Made by a program: the position numbers and the translations under genes
Source of the DNA: Channa striata
Lineage: Eukaryota; Chordata; Actinopteri; Anabantiformes; Channidae
DNA length: 64,000 nucleotides
Reading direction: 5' to 3'
Assembly (NCBI GenBank): GCA_033026295.1
Contig: CM065173.1
Span: forward strand, 1,984,001 to 2,048,000
Notes under the pieces: model-generated
Told to the model about the DNA's origin: nothing
Databases searched by the model: none
Seen by the model: only the letters and a program-made list of their open reading frames with translations
Part shown: positions 38,821 to 52,500 of the stretch, piece after piece
How positions within the stretch are numbered: position 1 is the stretch's first letter
How the letters are laid out: each line of letters opens with the position of its first letter

Positions 38821-41490
38821 AAATAACTAATCCCTAACCCTCGAAGGGGGTTTAGCTTGCCTTTACCACAGGCTTCATTGTCCACTGTAAATGTAGTCCC
38901 ACCTGTTTATCAAACTGCTGCCACATGAAGCTGGGGTGGTGACTGGGTTGTCCCTGTCAACATCACACAAAGGAAAAGAAAAAAAAACCCTGAAGAAATG
39001 CCAGACTCAATATGTGGCTGTTTGTCACAGCAAGAAAATATGTTTTTGTTTTTCACAGCTGACGGCAGCAAGACAAAAAGACAATAGGGAGAGATTTTTT
39101 AAAGTTTTTGTTTAGGTTTGGTTTAGGCGATATTGTCCCAAATGATAACACCATCCTACTGAAAGGGAGAAATGTGATAAGTCAAACAAAATATGTATTT
39201 TATTACAGGTTTCTTGCAAGAGGCAGTTTTAACAGAGTGGAGCACAATCTGAATAAGGAAGTCCACCTAAAAGCAAGTTGAATAACTTAAATACTCTGGA
39301 TGCTGGGAAGAAAATCATCTAAACATCCATTAAGGAATCTGAGTTAACAGGTTCAGTGTGGACAAAGAACACGTGCTTTGTAAAGAGTAACAACCATGGT
39401 CAGCACAAGTTAATCAAGTCACATATGAGTCTAGCAACTGGAGATTCAATTTAATCATAGCTGCCTATTCATAGAAATAAGAAAGAACAGCATTCATTAA
39501 AAAATTCAAAAAGAAAACTCTACACACTATGATAGTAATAGTGTGTTCTACTTGTACCAGAAGTAATTTCTGAGTTCCCAGTTTAAAACTTCCGCTGGAA
39601 CATTCCCTAAAGTCACATCTCTGACACAGAAAGTCAGACTTTAAAATCCAATATTGTTGAGTAAAAACCTTAGTAATGGGGTATTTACTTGTGTCTCAGT
39701 CATAAGCATAGTACTGTTCAACTTCTGTCTGTGGATATGTCACTACAGCATTATTATGCACAAAATAACGTGTAGTGTGTTGTTATAAACTAGTGTTGCT
39801 AACCGGACTAGAAATGCACTTTGTAGTAGTCTGCAGTTTTCATGTAACCTTTTTGTATCACCTTAGCTCGCATTGAACCCTGACAGAGGTGATACCAAGA
39901 GAGACCAAGTACCAGGCACCAGGGTGTATTCACAACCAATTTTTTGTGTTTGGTTTGTATTTTGGGGGGGCAGGGTTCTAATTCATATTTCCTTTTTAAA
40001 CTAAGAATTGATTCAGGCTTGTATCTGCTGTATTTGCTATATTGTTAATTTATTCATTTTTAATGTTACAGTAAAACCAAGGTTAGCTTTAGATGTGTGT
40101 TAGCTGAACAAAAAAAACTATATTATTAAATTATTTATCTTTAAGATCACCACTTAAAAATCCATCCCTTGCACAGATAATCTTCATAGTTGCAACTGCT
40201 TCAAAATTCTGAGACAAAAATATGAATACACAGTGAAAGTAAATGTATATTTTTTAATTATTTTAATTTCACCTGAGCGTCCCTGAAGCATGATTAATTG
40301 TTTAATGTTGAAGTATGTGTTTAATATTGTAGTCCATTAAAAACATTTTTATAAAAAACAAATGCCCGATAATGTGTGCCCAGTACTTTTCCTCATGGGA
40401 ATTTATGACATTTATGGAATATGTATTTGGTATTACAGTTTTCCCCAAATGCAATTCACTGAATCCTCATTGAACAATTGGGCTCGATTTTTCTTTCTGC
40501 AATAATACTCAAGGTCCTTGGCACACCAAGCTGATGTCAAAGTGGTGAAGACCAACTAAAATTAGCTTTGTTGGGGCGACGAGTGCCGAGGTTCTGTGCA
40601 AGACTGCTCCTTCACCACAGATGGTTTATAAATACTTCTAATTAACAATTTAGTGCACTGATAACTGAGTTACCAATTACCAGTGACTGAACCGTAGGCT
40701 GAGGCTGATTCAACAAGTTGTATCGCTGCTGACGGGTCTAAATGCCTCCACTGGTTCAGTACGCACAGTACAGACTAGTCGAGTGGATGCTCCCTAACAT
40801 CTCTGATGTTGGCTACAGGCTGATCCATGGTGTGTCACAGCCCTAAGACAAAAGTAAACCATGACCTGCATTGACCTTTTTTTATACTTGGAACCAGATG
40901 ACTTTCACTTTGTACTTGTTTAGCTATGAGTTGACAGAAATAAGAGCGGAAAGAATAATACTAGGAGCAGCTGACCAAAGTAACTATACATTGGGCTCGA
41001 AAGTCTTTTCCAATATGAGTGATATACACTTTGTACTGTTCCTGCATATCTTACAAATGCACACAGCAGCATAGCTGTACACAAATGAAAGTGATAGTTC
41101 TCAAATACTGTATTATTCGAGATTCTCTGAAGCGACCATCACGGAGGCTTGTTGACAGGCAAGCACAGGTGCAGGCATCTCCAAGGAAATGGCAATCGCT
41201 TCCTTTATTGTCAGTAACCCCGAAAGAAAACTGTTGGTGTTGACGTTTGAGTGACAGCAAAAGAGAGAGCAATCTCTCATTTGGAATTCAGCCGTGTTTG
41301 TATTATTTCAAAACAAAGAAGCTAATTATACAATTGTCCCAGTCATTATTGAAAGTTTATGTATTGCTTAACCTGTGTAAACTTTGATCGTTAAAGCCTT
41401 ATTGTCCATATAAAGGAATACAGCTTGGCGATGGTTTTATTTCTCTTTTTCTCTTCCCCTCCTTCATTAATTTTTCTTTGTGTCTGGCAG

Positions 41491-41535
41491 GTCTTTCAAC
41501 TTTGGATCAGATGATTTTAAGATCTGCAGGTCCAG
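41491..41535 (+). other. ndst2: candidate ndst2 5' UTR exon
   Basis: Acceptor GTCTGGCAG and donor GTGAGA bound 45 nt. An ATG at 41511, if joined to the next candidate exon at 41632, opens a short frame that ends at TAG 41658-41660, giving a 17-codon uORF. Confidence 0.4.
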
Positions 41536-41631
41536 GTGAGACATAACCCATGCTTTGTAAATGCATATCTCCAATGAGCAAACTCAGTTTCTTTCTCCCT
41601 TCACATTACACTTATCCCCTCTGTCCTCCAG

Positions 41632-42225
41632 GTGTCCTATCTCTGGGATGTTTAGGCTAGGTCAAGGTTTAGGCCTGAAGGGGTTTCACCCCAAGCCAGA
41701 AAACACCAACACAGACAATGCCACTGCTGAGAGGCAACACAGCCACCTAGAAAGGGACATGTCCACATGTAGAGACCCCTGCCCAGCTGTTTGAAAGAGA
41801 GGAGCGACCGAGAGGCAGACGGCTGCACCTGAACTTTACACCAGATATTCAGGATCCAACGGGTCTTCAAAGACTAACTGTGTTGGCGTTAGCTTTTAAT
41901 CAGCCTACTTTTATTTCTCCAACTTCAGTCCCCTGACATCTGACATTCCATCCTTCAAATAATCATCTGTCTTTTCCTCCCTACACTCATTTCCTTGAGT
42001 GTTTCTGCACTGCACATCTGCAGAGTGTAAAGCAGGTAATGGATGATGCTGGCCATGGTGACCTAGTGTAAATGGCTTTCCTACAGCAAAGCTCAGTGCC
42101 AGTATCCACTGCTCGATCTTCCTCCTCTGCTTTCCCCTTTTCTTATTCCAGCTGCACCTCTCTGCTCTCCTTTACTGCTCGACGTTGCTGCTTGCTGTCC
42201 AGTCCTGCCTCTCCCCACTACCGCC
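41632..42225 (+). other. ndst2: ndst2 5' leader region
   Basis: An acceptor CTGTCCTCCAG precedes 41632, and another with a long pyrimidine tract (CTTTCCCCTTTTCTTATTCC) ends at 42151. The leader attached to the start codon may therefore begin at 41632 or 42152. If it is the longer one, an ATG at 42072 opens an out-of-frame uORF that overlaps the ndst2 start. Confidence 0.4.
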
Positions 42226-43287
42226 ATGGTAGGTGCAGGCTTAGGCGTGTGGAAGCTATTGCGAGGGGTACGCCAGCTGGAGCTTCACCGCCTCATCCTG
42301 GCACTGATCATCTTCTGCTTGCTGTCCATGGCCTTCCTAGCTTATTATGTCTCCAACAGCCCAAAAATCAAAGAAGCCCCCCCATTGCCCTTCAGTGACT
42401 GTGGTGGAGGAGGGGGGATGTCACCAGGAGTTAGCACAGGGGCTGCAGCTGTCCAGAGGGCACCACTTTTTCTTCCCTTGCGTCAGGGCCGACTACGGCA
42501 GGTGAAAGCAGTTGACAATTCGAGGACGGAGCCTGTAGTTCTGGTGTTTGTAGAGAGCATCTATTCCCAGCTTGGCCAGGAGATTGTAGCTATTTTAGAG
42601 TCTAGCCGCTTCCACTACCACACAGAGATTGCTCCTGGTAAAGGGGACATGCCCACATTGACGGAACGTAACCGTGGACGCTACACACTGATCATCTATG
42701 AAAATGTGTTAAAATATGTTAATCTGGATGCATGGAACCGCGACTTGCTGGATAAGTACTGTACGGAGTATGGAGTCGGCGTCATTGGCTTCTTCAAAGC
42801 TAATGAAAACTCTCTTCTCAGTGCACAGCTAAAAGGTTTCCCGCTCTTTTTACACTCACACCTGGGACTCAGGGACTATCGCATCAACCCCAATGCTCCT
42901 CTACTATACATCACCAAGCCCAACCAGGTAGAGCAGGGCCCTTTACCAGGGGATGACTGGACCATTTTCCAATCCAATCATTCTACCTATGAACCAGTGC
43001 TTCTGGCCAGCACGAAGTCCTCTGAGGCACTATCACATTTTGGACCCAGCCCTCTTCGGACCCTTCATGCTACAGTAGTCCAGGACTTGGGTCTCCATGA
43101 TGGCATTCAGAGAGTTCTCTTTGGAAATAATCTCAACTACTGGCTTCACAAGCTGGTGTTTGTTGATGCCATTGCTTACCTGACAGGGAAGAGACTGTGT
43201 TTGTCATTGGACCGCTACATGCTTGTGGATGTGGATGATATATTTGTTGGCAAGGAGGGAACCCGTATGAAGGTGTCAGATGTGGAG
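42226..43287 (+). CDS. ndst2: ndst2 first coding exon: anchor, stem and start of deacetylase domain
   Basis: After a short basic cytoplasmic tail comes the anchor LILALIIFCLLSMAFLAYYV, then a Pro/Gly-rich stem. The conserved block EPVVLVFVESIYSQLGQEIV follows. The exon ends in LVDVDDIFVGKEGTRMKVSD, the acidic motif of the metal-dependent deacetylase region, with donor GTAAGT at 43288. Confidence 0.96.
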
Positions 43288-46200
43288 GTAAGTCAGCATG
43301 GTGGTGGCAGTAGGCACCAACTTTATGGCCTCTCATGTTGCAGTCACAATATTTAATTCAGCCAATCCACCATGAATTGTGCATAGCCTTGCGATTTAAA
43401 CCATCAAAACACATTGCAACATACATCACAATTCTTTTTAAGAAACTGCCATAAGGAATTTTAAGCGGCATTGATCACAAAATCAGTCAGATCCTGGAGG
43501 GACTGATATTTTATTGAGAGATATTAGACATATTCATGTTGTTTTAAAGCAAAACTTTAAATTGTTTATCTCACTGAAAGTAGTTAAAGGATCAGTTCAG
43601 ATGTGCTCAGATTAGTAAATGTTCTACGCTTGGATAGCGCTTTTCTACAAAACTTTTCATTTATTTATTAACATTCACACACCCGCAGGGGAGCGGCTTT
43701 GCAGCTGGCCTGCACCCACTGTGTGCAACTAACCAACCATGTCAGCATCCAGTACGTACAGATCACTTAAAGGCTATATGTGCGACTTCCAGCTAACAAT
43801 AGTATGTGACTCAAAGTCGAACGACTCTCCACCTAGCCTTCCGTCTCCCCACTCCGCTGCTGCATTGCTTTGCTGTTTGCACATCACTAAACTCTGCAAA
43901 ATGAAGTTTGACTCATTATAAATTTAGATAAATAAGAATACTACACAACAATTTCACTCTCACACTGCCGTGATTGCTGCATGCTATGTCGCTGTGCCTG
44001 GAGGTTGTTCTGAGGGAGCCAGCGTTCACACACTGATGCAGAAAGCATAAAAAAAATTATATTGAATAATGTAGCTGTTATCTAGGCATGAGGCCACATA
44101 CTTGCATTTAACAGCAGCGTTAGAATCAAGAGAGCTGTTTCTTCACTCTAGAGCAGGAGTTTCGAACTCCAGGCCTCAAGGCCTGCAGCCCCGCTTGTTT
44201 TCCAACTATCCCAATACAACCCTCGTCGAACAGCTTGTTATTGACTGAACACACCTGATCTAGGTAATCCGCAGAAAGTCATGCAGGGTTAGTTGGAAAA
44301 CAAGCAGGGCTGCGGCCCTCGAGGCCTGGAGTTTGACACCTGTGCTCTAGAGGATCTCATCATGCCACTTAAGCCTGTTTCACATATGATCTCTGGACAA
44401 TGTCATCACAAATTTGGGTTGTTTCGCACATTTAAAACACAGCAAGAGATTGCCTTAGTGAGAGGCATCCTCAGGTGTGAAATTCTAAGAAGAGGTGGTT
44501 TAATGTTTGGCCACCCTTCTTTAAATGAACGAGGTGGCCAAAACATTAGACAACTTCAACTTAAAAACTGAGAAATTATAACAGAAATCTACCCGGTGAA
44601 ACCAGGATTCCCTAATCCCCCATCTGATTTTGGAAACCAGCTTTCCTGTATAGATGACACTTGAGAAACCAGCTTTCCCAAGAAAGCTGACTGTAACCTG
44701 GTTACCTAAGTCCATGTAAACACACCCATTGTAAAAGGGGTCTCTGTTAGCTTTATAGAGAGCTTTATTTTTAAAGACCACTTTCATCATTTTCTAAATT
44801 AAGCATATTATCCAGAATCGCCCTATGAATGAAAAACCAACATAGAAAAATGGACATATTGTGGCGGTACGAGGTTTGATGTCTACACCAAAAGTGGGCA
44901 GAAAGAATCGCTCCTGTTTTGAAGTGGTTTCACATAGTTTTACACAGGTGTAAATATAAGTCATTTTGTGTCTAAGCACTGCCATTCACATATTACATGC
45001 TTGTGTTGGTCTTTGTGAAGCTATGTAAATTTATTCATAAGTATTTCTTATTAACATTTTTAAGTTATAACATCCCAAGCTATAGGCTGGGTGTGTCATG
45101 CTCTTCAATAACAGTAAGTATAAGTAAATCTTGTTAAAGCCTGGGATAACTGAAATCGAGGTGTATCTTTCCCCTTCTATTTACAGGCGTTGCTGAACAC
45201 TCAAAACAAGCTGAGAGGACTGGTTCCTAATTTCACCTTCAACTTGGGATTTTCTGGAAAGTTCTATCACACAGGTAAGGAAGATATGATATAACTGAAC
45301 CAAGAAAGTTTTACTTTGGTGGCATTCTTTGCCTTGTATTTGTATTTTAATCTGTCTGGAGGAATATTTCAGTGATGCACTCTAGTGTCATTTGAGGGTT
45401 GTCATCTTTGACTTCACCTTTGGCACAACAGTCTTTTTCAGTTGTTGTGTTAAAGGTTGAATTAAACAGTGTCTGAATAAGTCGGTCCAGCCATGGACGC
45501 GCACTTCTTGTAGAAATGATTAATTGAAACACAAGCAATAATAATGTGACATTAGTTTTTCCTACAGAGAGAGCTGCCCAGTGCAATGTTATAAATCAGG
45601 CTAATAACTTCAGAAGAGACGTTAATGTTGTTCATAATTAGCCAGAACCACACAGAGAAAAAAAAACGACAAGCAGACACCACTGTACCTGCTCATCTTG
45701 CAACCAAAAAGTTTCTACCTTTGGGGTTTATGTTTTTCTTGGTTCTGGTAAAAGTTTTAAAAACACATAAATCTCTGTGTTTGAAAATGCTTATTAAAGA
45801 ATGAAAACTAACATTGGTTGCAGTTTGGGGGATATAAAATCAATAGTCTTACATATGCCCTATAGGTCCAATTTAGATCTGTCCCTTGATAAATCTGTCA
45901 ATAACTAGCTGGTAATTACTTGTGTAAGATATAGGTTAAAAAATCATGTTATCTTTATAGCGTAATAATAATCTACTGTATCAAACTAAAGTTCATAATT
46001 AAAACATCTTGAGATTGAGTAGAAGTCCAGTGGTCTGATAATATTACATTAAATGTGATCTGCATTTTATGAGGTCAGGATGTAAGTTCTCCTGTTACCT
46101 CTTCAAGGCTGTTGGAGAGTGTCTGTCTCGACTGCTACAATTTCCATGGCACATGCAATTTGCCTGTTTCTCAGCTCATCTCAAACAAGCCTAATATCTC

Positions 46201-49200
46201 CACACTGGTTCAGTTATTCTGGGTCACAGTGGCCTTTGGTAGCGGCTACATTAAAATATATTTTAGGTCATATTTGTACTAAAAATTGAAAAGTAGCTTT
46301 TAACAATTTTTATTTTCAATTCACATTCACAGCTCAGTCTAATCATAGCTGCCACTGAGCACCTAAACTGAGTAGGTCATGGCTAAAGGCCTTTTCTGCA
46401 TATTCTTCACTGCCTGACAGGCTTTTTCACGGGATAACAATCCCTAAGAAATCCTTTGTCACTGGGAGCTGAAGTTTACTGGTCACAGAGCGGTTATTAC
46501 TGTATATAGTGTGGATCGGGCCACATTAATTGGATTTCTACGTTGTGTGTGTGTGTGTGTTCAGGTACTGACGAGGAGGATCAGGGAGATGACATGCTGC
46601 TGCAACACAGGATGGACTTCTGGTGGTTTCCTCACATGTGGAGCCATATGCAGCCTCACCTTTTTCACAATGTCAGCGTGTTGGCTGAGCAGATGAGGCT
46701 CAACAAGATCTTTGCTCAGGTTAGCAGCATTAGGACATGATCAGGGCCAGTGTGTAGCTATGTGACTTATGTACAACTCCTTGGTAACAGATTTCAGCGT
46801 GGTTACAAAAGTAGAGATTCATGGTACTGTGCAGCTCATTTCTCTTGCTCATGTTGTGCTATAGACATTAGTAGACATGGCACTGGTAAAGTGGAAGGTG
46901 GAAGTTGAGGTTTCTAGTATTTATAGCAAAGTACACTGGTATAAGAATGGTATCTGCTTCCTTACCTTTCTTTTTCCCTCCTCCACTTCTCTCCCCATGC
47001 CTTCAGGAACATGGCATCCCAACAGATATGGGCTATGCAGTGGCTCCACACCACTCTGGGGTTTACCCAGTTCACAGCCAGCTCTATGAGGCCTGGAAGT
47101 CTGTGTGGGGAATCAAGGTGACGAGCACAGAGGAATACCCCCATCTGAGGCCAGCTAGATACCGCCGCGGCTTTATCCACAATGGGATCCAGGTCAGCTG
47201 ACATACATGTTGTATGAAAAAACCTTTGTTCACACACTCAACAAACAGTGAGCTGAAGAATAAAACATGATCAATCAAGTCTCTGCTGTACTAAAAATCA
47301 ATTCCATAGAAACAAGGCTCAGTTGTGTGTCAGTGGTACAGCACACAGACTTCAGTCAGTGCACCATATTACATAATAAATACAAATGTATGGGACTTGG
47401 GACAGAGAGAAATCTGCACACTCCGTGGGGTGCTCAGAATAAATTGCAGATTGTCTTTTTGTAGACAGAATAAACTGATAGCCCTGCAGCACCTCCTAGT
47501 GGGCAGAACTAGTAGTGATTATGGCTGGTTCGAGTCCAATAGTTAAATAAAAGTGCAAATACTAACATTCAAATCTGAAAATTATGACAAGGAAGGAAGT
47601 CCTAGAAATTACCAAATGTAGTCAAAGGCCTTTCTTACCTGGGTTGATTTATGTTCCAACAGCTGTTAATCGTTAAAAATACACGAACATTTGTTTTATA
47701 ACACCCTGGGTTGAAACACATAACTAGTGCACTTTGTGCATTTTGTTGTGGAGTAAATTTAACAAATAATCTAGAAATAACCTAGTAAAGTACAGGTACT
47801 GTACACCTCTGAAATGAAGTATGCCATCTCAAGTTTCCTTTCTTGTTCAGATAATTGCTTGACTGCTGGACATAAAGACACTAAATGACATTTTGTCTGA
47901 GGCACACTGAGTAATCACCTACAGAAGAAGTTAGTGAAGACCTGCACATTCATGTATCTCTTTTATCTTCTGGTGTTTTATTCAGTTAAGTGGTTGTAAA
48001 CTGATTACAAACTACAACAAAATGAACAGCAATTAATTTTAAGCACATTTGAGCACAGACTAGTGCTCAGATCAGATTTGTTTTGTCAGGCATCAATCAT
48101 CTTTTCATGAGCTCTGCTTCTGACAGATGCTCTTTGCTTGGATGCAAACACCTCAAACTTTGATTCAGTCCACAGGAGAACTTACATCCTGACCAGGGCT
48201 GTTATTGCTGCAAAGGGGGTTTTACTTGTAACTTTGATTTCACTGTTACTGTGTGCTCAGATATGCTTAAAATATATTGGGTTTTTTTATCCATACACAA
48301 AAAAGTGTGTGGGTGTTTCCAAACGTTTTCTTGCCATTGTATGTCCTGTAGTAGTTTGTGTCTGAGGGTTTTTTTTGTTACTGTGAATCTGTTGTGATAG
48401 GTCTGTCTGTATCAAATCTAACAGCAGCTCTTAAAAATTGTTATAAAACTAGTATCACTTTCATAGACACAATTCAGGGATGACCCTCTAGATACCCAAG
48501 AAGCAATACATGGTGACAACAGGCAAGAGCAAAACTACCCTCATCTACAGTCCAACCATTACTCTGCCATGATCTCAAAAAGAACATCTTTTAGTGTTGC
48601 CATGGCTACTGTTTACAGTATGTTGTGGAAAAGTGGAAATTCACATGACCTTGTCAGTCAGGGGTGAGTCTGCCCCTAGAAGCTAACGCATTAAATCTTC
48701 AGACCTACACGAGGATGAATGTGAACAATGTCCCTGCTGTTGTCGATGTGTAGTATATCTAAAGCTTGTGTCCTAAACTAAAGCAAAAAGTGGTGAGGAG
48801 AGTTACGATGTTACAGTTGGAGTTTACTAAGGTAGAGACGGCACACGCACCAACTCGGTTAAATGAAAATGTCAACCACTGATGGATTTTCTTGTGTGTT
48901 TTAGGTGTTGCCCAGGCAGACCTGTGGTCTCTTCACCCATACAATCTTTTATAACGAATACCCAGGAGGCTCAAAGGAGCTGGACAAGAGCATCAGAGGA
49001 GGGGAGCTCTTCCTCACTGTCCTCCTAAATCCAGTAAGAACCCCGGTGTAGAACTGAAATTTATGATTTTACTTTTAGCTGTAATTAATAATTTGGAACA
49101 TTCCCGGCTACTTCAGTCACATGACAAAGTGTGCTTGAGAAAGACACCCCAAACTTGGTTGCGCGCACGTGTGTGTGTTCGTGTTCTGTGGACAACTTTT

Positions 49201-49485
49201 GAATTTACTACCGTGGTTGGCAACTTTAAAAGATTTTTGGGGGATCAAGCCTGGGTTTTAGGGTCAGGGTTAAAACTGTTTGTTCAGACTTAGGCATTCA
49301 GTTGTGATGGTTAGGGACTAGGAATTGCATTATGTGAACGAGTGTCCTCACAAGCATAGAAAGACAGACACTGTGGGATTTTAAGGTGGGAATGGGTGAA
49401 TGAGAAGAACCAATGTGTAAAACACTTTGGGTACCAGTAAGGTAGAAAACGATATATATATGTGAGATTATATATATATATATAT

Positions 49486-49576
<91 letters not shown>

Positions 49577-52500
49577 TACTCCTATGTCCAAATAGGTTTA
49601 CCACATTAAAGTCGATAAGGTGTCACTCTGTCAGTCCTCCGAACAGCCAGCGTGGACTGAGTGGTTCTGTAAAACCATCTGATGTCATTGTCAGGTTGTA
49701 GCTGCAGCCGCTTAAAGCTCTTCTCTACCGTGTGTGTTGTGTTTTGTTTGTTTTGTTATTCCTTGCTTCAGTAAGTTTCATAACTTGAACAGTAAACAGA
49801 ATAAGGCTGAACTGACACTGGGCAAATAAACAGATGACATAATTCAAGGGGGAGTCAGGGGGGCCTAGATTGAAGTGCTTTGCCGTGTTTTTCTTCATGC
49901 TGAAAACAGCCTGTTTCTGTATGAGTCCGTGTTCTGCTCAGTTTCTTCTGCGCGTTTGCTCGTCACATTGAACTTGTCGTTGGTGGTTGCCTAGTCTCAT
50001 TTGGACCCGGCGTGTCCAACAGCCGGTTTAAGCTTTAGGACTGCGGCTTCTAAGCTACCTTGTACATTTTCCCCGTCATTCTAGATCAGTATCTTCATGA
50101 CCCACCTGTCTAACTATGGCAATGACCGGCTGGGCCTGTACACCTTTGAGTCTTTGGTGAAGTTTGTCCAGTGTTGGACCAACCTGAGGCTGCAGACTTT
50201 GCCGCCCGTTCAGCTCGCTGAGAAGTACTTCCAAATCTTCCCTGAGGAGCGGGACCCACTCTGGCAGGTGGGTTGATGGACTGATTCATTCATTTTACGT
50301 TTCATTTTGTAATTATCTGAGACGCGTGAGAAAATGTTTAACTTTGTAAGGAGAAAAGGAAAAACGTAACTTTTAAAAACAATAGTTAAGTTGGTTTGGA
50401 TTAAATCTTCTTGGGAAGGTTTTATTTACATCATAATGGATTATTCTCTGAACCAGAAGCCAAAATGTTGTCTCTCCTGGTGAAATACAAATTGTGTTTC
50501 GTTTATGCTTTTTAGATTAAATCAAGTTTCACTTCAGCTGCCTTTTTATATAGAGAGCTTTAAGGAGATGTCTTTACAGTGTTCATTCAGATATTGAAAT
50601 AATCATTAAATGTGGTTGTTTTAAGTCATAAAAAATCACATCATTTTACAGAATCCTTGTCACGACAAACGACACAAAGACATTTGGTCTAAAGAAAAGA
50701 CCTGTGACCGACTCCCCAAGTTCCTCGTCGTTGGACCACAGAAAACAGGTTCCACTCTGTTTCTTGCATCTACAACTTCGCATTTCTCTGTATATGGTAG
50801 TTCTATTCATTAAAAAACATATTTTGTCTTTACTCAAAGGCACTACAGCACTTCATTCATTCCTGAGCCTTCACCCAGCAATCACCTGCTCCTTCCCCAG
50901 TCCTGTCACCTTTGAGGAGATTCAGTTCTTCAGTGGGGGAAATTATCACAACGGGATTGACTGGTAAACACTGGATCACCACACACAATTCATGGTCTTA
51001 ACAAAACCCCTCATGCTCAGTTTTTTGTGCTGTTTGCTCTTTAAAATGTGTCTTTCCTCAGATTCATTGGTGTGTGTTACCATGACTAAATAATAGTTTC
51101 CTTTTTTTGTGGAAAAAAGTAATCATAATTGCGTAACAATTCTCGCATGTACAATAAACAGTAAGTGATAGATAATAAGAGTTGCTTTGTCCTCCTCATA
51201 ATGGCTGTATTCCTAAACATAACAACAAAAGTTATAGATGTCTTCCTGAGCTGAGGTGGTAGTCACACGCAGGTCTTTTTTCCCCGGACACCAAACCAGA
51301 AATAGACCTACACATGACTCATCGAAAACATTGACAGAAGAGTAAATGACAAAATTTATTAAATGGGAAAAAAAGAAGAAATGAACAGGCTGCAACTATT
51401 AACTTCAGTGTGTCAGTACATACTTTTCAGTCATAGACCATCATTCTACTTGGTGTTGATCACTTTGTGTGTTTTTACTCTGGCATAAAAAATTTATTGA
51501 AACGTTATCTCAATTTTACCCGTCAAACCACAAACGAATAAAATGGTTTGGGGATTAAACTCACGCATTTTTGGGCACGATTTAAGCAGTACTTGTTTGT
51601 TCCCAGGTACATGGACTTCTTCCCGTTCCCCTCCAATGTCAGCACAGATTTCATGTTTGAAAAAAGTGCCAACTACTTTGACACAGAGGTAGCTCCTAAG
51701 AGAGCTGCTGCCCTGCTGCCCAGAGCCAAAGTCTTGGCTGTGCTTATTAACCCATCTGACCGGGCTTACTCCTGGTACCAGGTGAGAAACTATATCCACT
51801 CTCCAGACACAAGCTGTACAGAATTTTCCAGTTTGGTTTTGTAATTGAAACCTTCATGACTGTTAAACCTGATTGGCGTTGATGACCACAGCACCAGAGG
51901 GCCCACCAGGACCCTGCAGCCCTTAACAACACCTTCCATGAAGTGGTAACAGCAGGCCCCTCAGCCTCCAAAGACCTGCTGGCCCTTCAGAGACGCTGCC
52001 TTCAGCCCGGAGTCTACGCTACTCACCTGGAGCACTGGCTACAATACTACCAGCCCAACCAGGTAACACACAGAGCTGTGAGCAGAGAGCAGACATTTAT
52101 CATTACTGTCGTGTCCATCCAAATAATTTTGTATAATCTGTCCATTATAAAAGATGAACGGAAAATGGTTTATTATTATCAGTAATACACAGGAGCAAAA
52201 GAAAAACAATTGTCGTTTGGAGTTCAACTATGTCTGCAAACAGACATTTGCATTTAATCATTTATAGCCTCATGAGAGGCTTTTAACCCATACTTAACTT
52301 TAAAGGGTAGAACCAAGGTCAACTTGGCTTTAGTGTCTTGCCCAGGGACAAAACAAAAAATCAATTAGATATAAAAACATTGGCAAGTTTTTTCACTGAT
52401 CCTACATGAGATTTATTTTTGTCCGGTGAGGTTGTGTTTTCATTTAGCTTAAGGTAAAACAGCTTTCTTGGCTGCTGTCCCTCTGTCTATCGTTTGAGAA

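Larger units (their letters stand above)
35493..41490 (+). other. inferred ndst2 5' intron
   Basis: It holds a 15-base C run at 35608-35622, repeat copy B with a nested SINE (36371-36775), an L2-like LINE scrap (37135-37350) and a Tc1-like remnant (38360-38820). From about 38.9 to 41.4 kb I see nothing beyond AT-rich sequence. Confidence 0.45.
43288..45186 (+). other. ndst2 intron with three repeats
   Basis: It holds a minus-strand SINE piece (43615-43737), a hAT-like MITE (44154-44344) and a MITE-family copy (44590-44738). No exon is seen. Confidence 0.7.
49034..50084 (+). other. ndst2 intron with nested repeats
   Basis: It holds a split SINE (49080-49455), an inserted repeat inside it (49160-49375) and a long (TA)n tract. 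No exon is seen. Confidence 0.65.

Noticed and set aside
42072..42398. Upstream 108-codon frame as a separate protein
   Set aside because: It overlaps the ndst2 start out of frame, has no recognisable features, and may not even be in the mRNA; kept only as a possible uORF.
49298..49591. Minus-strand open frame with a long Tyr-Ile run
   Set aside because: It is the (TA)n microsatellite read as protein.
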